Source: Gamarada debralockiae
Lineage: Eukaryota > Ascomycota > Leotiomycetes > Helotiales > Hyphodiscaceae
Length of the DNA: 25,968 nt
NCBI GenBank assembly: GCA_002803225.1
Contig: NXFV01001931.1
Location: 1-25,968 of the forward strand
Direction of reading: 5' to 3'
In this document: positions 21,376 to 25,968 of the stretch, one piece after another
Layout of the letters: the number at the start of each line of letters is the position of its first letter
How positions within the stretch are numbered: the first letter of the stretch is position 1
Position numbers and translations under genes: made by a program
The notes under the pieces: model-generated
Database searches by the model: none
What the model was told of the DNA's origin: nothing
Seen by the model: the letters and a program-made list of their open reading frames with translations, nothing else

Positions 21376-22542
21376 GTTGACTGAATTATAATTTTCAGGT
21401 GATCAGGATTAGTTTAATAGTCCAAATTTAAGAAAGCTGCTTGTCGTTTGAATTAGGCGTTGGGCTAGGTTGAAAGTTCTTTCTTTGGTGACACAACTCT
21501 GAAACAGGGGTTGCTCGCTTGCCCATTTCGTCTTTCAGCACGTGAGGGAAGTGCGACTTTAACTTTGGAAGGCCCAACAGCCTAGTCCGTACTTCCTGCA
21601 ACCAAGGAGATATTGGCTTGTTCGATGGGTTACCTTAAAATAAACATCCATGAAGTCTCGAGTCGTGTATAAGGGCAACATCACGTGATACCTTGTTTGG
21701 ATCAAGATGCTGTTCCACGTATCTTCTTCAAGATATCTATATCAGTACTAAAGTTCCTAGTATTTACTTCTCTAGTACTCGGCGAAATGATACTTACTAC
21801 CTCTCCGTCTCTCTTTCAACTCCTACCCTAACACCTTAAAGTCCACTCTCTAAGGCCTATCTGTCACGGCACTACACAGAGGCCTCAAGAAGAGCATGAT
21901 GGTATTCGCACTAAGACAGGAGAAAATGAGAGAGGGAGAACTCTGGAAAGAGCTCGAGCTTATGTATAGGACTCTGCCAAGCCACGCTAAGCTAGCGAGG
22001 GAGGTTTAACAGCTTTAAAGTAATTGATGCCTAAGATATAAGGCCCGATAGTCTTTACAATTGTAAGAACCTCACTTAGATCACGTGGGCGCCAGGGCCG
22101 TCACAACTATCAGTTGTTCTTAGAATGGGCAGTAATTCAAGTTAGGTCTGGTCCTGTAGCAAAGGCAAGAGCAAGGGCTCACTTTCGAAATGCTAGTATC
22201 CATGGGGTACTAGAAGGTTAGCAGAGTAAACAGGGCAGAGTATACTAGCATAGAGGGGTGGGATTGTAGGGCGGCTTATCCGCGACCACGCCCGCCTGGA
22301 GATTTAAGGCGCGAGTGCCTGTTATATTACTAATAATTTATCTGTAAAGAGTATATCAATCTGAGCGTGGTTGTGGAGTCATTAGTATTGATAATTTCCA
22401 TTAAAAAGCGGTGATTCAAAAAAATGGTGGTGTGAAATTAAACGATTTGACACTAGCTTTGTTGCAAAACTCGCTTCACCTAATAGTCACCAGCCTCTCA
22501 TGCAACCCTCCCACAATTGCACTTCAACCTCACCTCACTAAA
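21376..22542. other. Gene-poor, repeat-like interval
   Basis: No open frame of note is found in 1.1 kb. The first 250 bp is the upstream side of the MYND gene. From about 21700 the composition and motifs look unlike the rest of the window: a stretch of about 396 bp (21710-22105) starts TGTTCC and ends GTCACA, and a second AT-rich stretch at about 22315-22400 follows. These may be decayed retroelement DNA. The last 100 bp is the leader of the ankyrin gene. Confidence 0.4.
21710..22105. mobile_element. Possible solo or degenerate LTR
   Basis: The segment is bounded by TG...CA (tgttcc...gtcaca), is free of genes and contains a TATA-like stretch (ctatacataa on the minus strand, near 21962-21972), all general features of an LTR. 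I found no matching target-site duplication at the two ends (gatgc against actat) and no retroelement coding sequence, so this is only a suggestion. Confidence 0.22.
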
Positions 22543-23022
22543 ATGGCTCCTGATCTATCAACTGCCGAGTACGAGTTCAGGGGCAAGGACCGCTACGTGT
22601 ATCCCTTACTTTACGTCCCCATCTCGGATCTCCCTATCGATGTCAAAGTGGCGCTAATGAAGAAAGCTATCGAAGCAGGGGATGATGTCAATCAACTGGA
22701 CCCCATCCCAGATGCTCGAATATGCTTCGGCCGACCTCTGAACTTCGCGGTAGAATACTCACGCGCCAACTTCGATTATTTGAAAGACAATATCCCCGTG
22801 ATCAAGCTACTTCTCGAGCACGGCGCAGACCCTCGGCTACCTGGGCTCTATCGTGAAAGATCAGCGCTGGAAGAGATGCGAGAAATGGCACAGATGGAAA
22901 TCAGCGACAAAGAGCCTGACTGGAACAAGGTCGTGCCTTTCTTTAAGGAAGCGTTTACGCTGATGGATGAGGCCGCGAAGAGACTTGATGGTAACTCGAC
23001 TCCTCTGTTTTTGGATGAATAG
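22543..23022 (+). CDS. Small ankyrin-repeat-type protein
   Basis: A single-exon frame of 159 aa starting at the ATG at 22543, in a strong context (ctaaaATGGC). The frame stays open upstream without a conserved look, so this ATG is preferred. Residues 35-55 (KVALMKKAIEAGDDVNQLD) and 64-99 (RPLNFAVEYSR ... VIKLLLEHGADPRLPG) fit two ankyrin-type repeats: the LLLEHGADP signature is clear, and the spacer between them is longer than usual. The last 60 residues are charged and helical. No signal peptide or membrane segment is seen. Ankyrin repeats bind proteins; no partner can be inferred. Its 3' end faces the LysM gene, with 288 bp between stop codons. It could be a short member of a larger family or a trimmed gene copy. 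Confidence 0.75.
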   Translation: MAPDLSTAEYEFRGKDRYVYPLLYVPISDLPIDVKVALMKKAIEAGDDVNQLDPIPDARICFGRPLNFAVEYSRANFDYLKDNIPVIKLLLEHGADPRLPGLYRERSALEEMREMAQMEISDKEPDWNKVVPFFKEAFTLMDEAAKRLDGNSTPLFLDE

Positions 23023-23310
23023 CTGTTGATTTATGCAGAACATGATGCTAGAAAAGCTCGTTCGCGTGGAGTTTTTGATCGTTTCAGGTTCTGGCGATCG
23101 ACCAAAGACTAGCAGGTCAAAGTTTGCACGCGCACAAGCACTTGATATCCCGGGAATTTGTCATCTGGTATTCGAGGAGTTTCAGGGCGCCAGTATTCAT
23201 TGTACATACAAGTGTTTCAAATTTCTACTAGAAGATGGGTTCGCTACATACTTCATTACATGCTAATCTGCATTATTTTGGTTAAGAACGTCAAACCCGC
23301 ATATATATCA

Positions 23311-25585
23311 CTAGCTAATCCCAACACAAACATAGTATCCTAAGAAAAGATCTTGGCACGAACTCCCTACCCCAGTATTCCAGGCATAAAAGTCCGCCAA
23401 GGTAATGCCTTCCTTGGAGGCAATGCTTGCACAGTCGTCACCCGACGATACAAGGTAGAAATCATCACAATCAGTGGCCATCCCAGACTGAGTTGGAGTG
23501 GGTGTCACTACAGCCGAAGTTGTAGTAGAAGCGGCAGATGTGACGGTGGGCGTGGATGTTGCAACGCCGACACATACGTAATAGCTAAGGTATAAGTCCG
23601 CACAATTAGTTTGGACCGCGGGGTTCCAGGCATAGAACGAAGACAATGGAATGCCTTCTTGGGACGCAATGTCCGCACAGTTATCATTAGTTTGGACGTC
23701 ATAGAACTTGTCACAATCTGTGACCATTCCGGTCTGGATTGGTGACGGAGTGCTAATGGTATTGCTGGTTGTGGTAGCAGTAGATGTGGCGGTTGCAACG
23801 CCTACACAAACGTAATAGCCGAGATATAAATCTGCGCAATCCGTTTGCACCGCGGGGTTCCAGGCGTAAAACGAAGACAACGGAATGCCTTCTTTGGAAG
23901 CAATGCCAGCACAGTTGTCGTTTGTTTGGACATCATAGAACTCGTCACAATCCATGACCATTCCGGTCTGGATTGGGGAAGGAGTGCTGATGGTATTGCT
24001 GGTTGTTGTGGGGCTACTACTAGATCCGAGTACCTCGACACAGACATAGAATCCAAGTTCAAGATCCGAGCAATCTGATTTGACTGAAGGATTCCAAGCA
24101 TAAAAGTTAGTTAAAGATATGCTGTACTCCGAAGCCAGATAGTCACAAGTATCGCCACTTTCCACCATATGGAAGACATCACATGACTGGGTCATGCCAG
24201 TCTGAATGGGTGTTGGAGTAGTGATACCGTTTGTTGGTGTGGCTGCCAAAGACGCACCGCTGCTATACGACTGGGTGATTCCTCCCGAGTCTCCGACCGT
24301 TGCATTGGTAATGTTGGCAATGGCGGGAGTCCAAGCACCACCTGGGGGGCTAAAATGTGTTAGTGATTATTGGATCTGTCATCTTGGTTGATACATACGT
24401 AACGCATACGTATTGACCAACTTGCAGGTTATCGCAAGTTCCAATGATCTGCCCATTCCAATTTAAAAGTTGCACGGTAGTTACATTATCACCAGCAACG
24501 GTCAGCTGGTTTGCCAGTGAAAGGCATGTGTTTTCGTTCGCTCCAACTTGTTGGATGTCACAAGGCGGCGGCAGGCAAATCGAGGAACTGACGTTGCAAT
24601 CGCTATTTCCTGTCGCAATGATGACGGATCCTGTCGGCACGTTGTATTGCAAGGAAATATCTTCACATTGCTGGGATAAGTTTGCAAACGCAGACGTTCC
24701 TGAAAGCAGTTGGCGCTGCTTGAGCTTTGTGGCCGTCACGGTCTGACCAGCGCAAGAAGGAGTCGATGCCGATATCGAGCTTGAGGTTGCCACGGCTGTT
24801 GTTGCATTACTTGTTGCTGAGGGATATGAGGTATAGCCGACGAACCATAATTCGCTGCTATTTCCACCGCACCAATCGACAATATTTCCAAGCTCGGCGC
24901 TCAAATAGTCTGAAAAATCGGAGTCGGGCAAGTAGCTGGAGTTCATTCGCGCCTTGAACATGTCGATGAAGCACTCGTCACAGAGTGTTGCATTGTCGTA
25001 CATTGTTGTCAATGGTTGCTCATCTGCGATTGTGCCTTTGCCCCCTTTTAGCACGGAAGCGACTTAATAATGTTTTTGTTTCCTACCATCTGCATTGTAT
25101 ATCATATTTGATCCAACCCAGCTTTGTGAATCGACCATGCAAGACTCCCCTTGCGAGGACGTCATGCAAGCCAAATTCAGTCCTTCAACTTGCCTTCCTG
25201 AGATTGAATCCGCTGGTATAGCCTTGCCGTTATAAGCCATGGTTTCGTTCGCGCAATTGCCTATGACGAGCTGATTCCAAGATGCTGCTGATGCCTGGCA
25301 TTCACTAGTGCACAGTGTTGAAACATTTTCCGTGGTCCAGAAGTAGTAGTCGACAGACTTTGTCCTTCTGAAGAGAGTTTCATCACAAGATACTGTTTCA
25401 TTCCTATTATGATTAGTCTAAAGTCAATGTAGAAGTAGAAAATGGATCGCTTACAATGCGGTCACGCAGGAGATCGATAGCCCGAGGAGATTTGCCAAGG
25501 TATCAGAATCGATGCTTGGCCATAGGCTATACTGAGCTACTGTAACTCGTATGAAAAGGATCAGGAATAGGATTCGTGAGGCCAT
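23311..25585 (-). CDS. Secreted multi-LysM-domain protein
   Basis: Four exons on the minus strand: 25585-25455, 25403-25087, 25023-24399 and 24349-23311, giving 703 aa. Introns 1 and 3 (51 and 49 nt) are clear. Intron 2 is modelled at 63 nt, ending cgcag; an acceptor 21 nt earlier also keeps frame and would add 7 residues. A signal peptide (MASRILFLILFIRVTVAQ) is followed by a Cys-rich N-terminal region, typical of fungal LysM proteins (LCTSECQASAASW). A divergent LysM lies at about 303-356 and four clear ones at about 414-462, 492-540, 570-618 and 652-700, each running CDxFxxV...DxC...FYAWNPxV...C.DL.LG.YVCV and separated by Thr/Ser/Pro linkers. LysM modules bind chitin-type glycans; fungal secreted forms shield hyphae, hide chitin fragments from plant immunity or act in self-recognition. 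No chitinase domain is attached, and which role applies is not shown. Confidence 0.9.
23482..23949 (-). repeat. Tandem 234-bp duplication inside the LysM gene
   Basis: Two adjacent units of 78 codons, beginning at Cys492 and Cys570, encode nearly the same LysM plus linker (CDxFYDVQTNDNCA, IASxEGIPLSSFYAW, STPSPIQTGMV). The nucleotide sequences are also very alike, so the copy is recent compared with the other LysM domains of the protein. Confidence 0.8.
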
Positions 25586-25946
25586 TGTGTGTACATCTAC
25601 CCGATTGAAGACATTCGCAGCTTTCCCAAGGCCAGCAGAATATAGCGACAAAATTGAGGGTGAGAAGCAGAAGCTGAAGGCTGAATCATGAATATTGACA
25701 TAATTTCTGAACTCCTAGTTTAAGTAAAACCCCCGAATCTATTGATATTGTGATAAATAGCGGTCATTCTTCGGTCGCGTGGAGATTCAAATCCGCATGG
25801 CATATGCGTGGACCAGCAGGGTTGTCGATGCCCCACCATCGACTCAGCTTACCCTCCCTACTACAGTATTCCCACCCCTGGTTTTAAAGAGCAGGTGGGT
25901 CCTAGTACTGTACTTTCTATGGCCCCACTTGCCCTTCATGTCCACC
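25586..25946. other. Upstream flank of the LysM gene with two hairpins
   Basis: No gene is seen. A perfect 7-bp-arm hairpin lies at 25824-25843 (gtcgatg...catcgac, 6-bp loop). An imperfect inverted repeat lies at 25863-25911 (acagtattcccacccctg against caggtgggtcctagtactgt). The proximal part should hold the LysM promoter; no certain TATA box is seen. Confidence 0.45.
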
Positions 25947-25968
25947 GGGGGGGGGGGGGGGGGGGGGG
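25947..25968. repeat. Terminal poly-G run (22 G)
   Basis: The window ends in an uninterrupted run of 22 G. This is not a telomere repeat. It may be a true homopolymer at which the assembly broke, or a sequencing or assembly artefact at a contig end. Confidence 0.85.

Noticed and set aside
25775..25800. GATTCAAATCC, resembling a tRNA T-loop
   Set aside because: The T-stem does not pair properly and no acceptor, D or anticodon arm can be fitted around it.

Overview
The window is nuclear DNA of a filamentous ascomycete. The coding genes are split by short introns of about 49-76 nt with GT...AG ends, the gene set is typically fungal (a TRI12-type MFS pump, a multi-LysM secreted protein, MYND and ankyrin proteins, an Mtc5/WDR59 SEA-complex subunit), and gene orientation is mixed with no operons. 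The product types would fit a plant-associated or saprotrophic member of Leotiomycetes or a related class, but that placement is inference; no marker here fixes the species.

Layout from left to right: (1) 1-4222 is gene-poor, with one candidate small secreted protein (2125-2673, +). (2) 4223-6231 (-) is a complete five-exon TRI12-family MFS transporter, followed upstream by a 3-kb non-coding stretch that holds a perfect 13-bp-arm palindrome at 6905-6936. (3) 9217-9843 (-) is UBC13, the K63-specific ubiquitin-conjugating enzyme, divergently arranged with 10499-14957 (+), a 1466-aa WD40-RWD-RING protein matching Mtc5/Sea3 (WDR59), a TORC1-pathway subunit. (4) 14958-18236 is a decay zone: a broken class-3 lipase relic, a 295-bp element with terminal inverted repeats (MITE-like), and a possible fragment of a cell-surface protein. 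(5) 18237-20228 (+) is an uninterrupted GH13 alpha-glucan enzyme with all three catalytic acids but an unusual first conserved region. (6) 20476-21375 (-) is a four-exon MYND zinc-finger protein, convergent with the GH13 gene. (7) 21376-22542 is gene-poor and repeat-like. (8) 22543-23022 (+) is a small ankyrin-type protein. (9) 23311-25585 (-) is a 703-aa secreted protein with about five LysM domains, two of them copied in tandem. The window ends in a run of 22 G after two hairpins.

The genes do not form one pathway. UBC13 and MTC5 are housekeeping genes that probably share a promoter region; the pump, the small secreted protein and the LysM protein are accessory or environment-facing. I see no secondary-metabolite cluster, CRISPR array, tRNA or rRNA. 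No convincing new multi-gene system is visible; the most interesting items are the LysM tandem duplication, the GH13 variant, the MITE-like element, the palindrome upstream of the pump, and the candidate effector.
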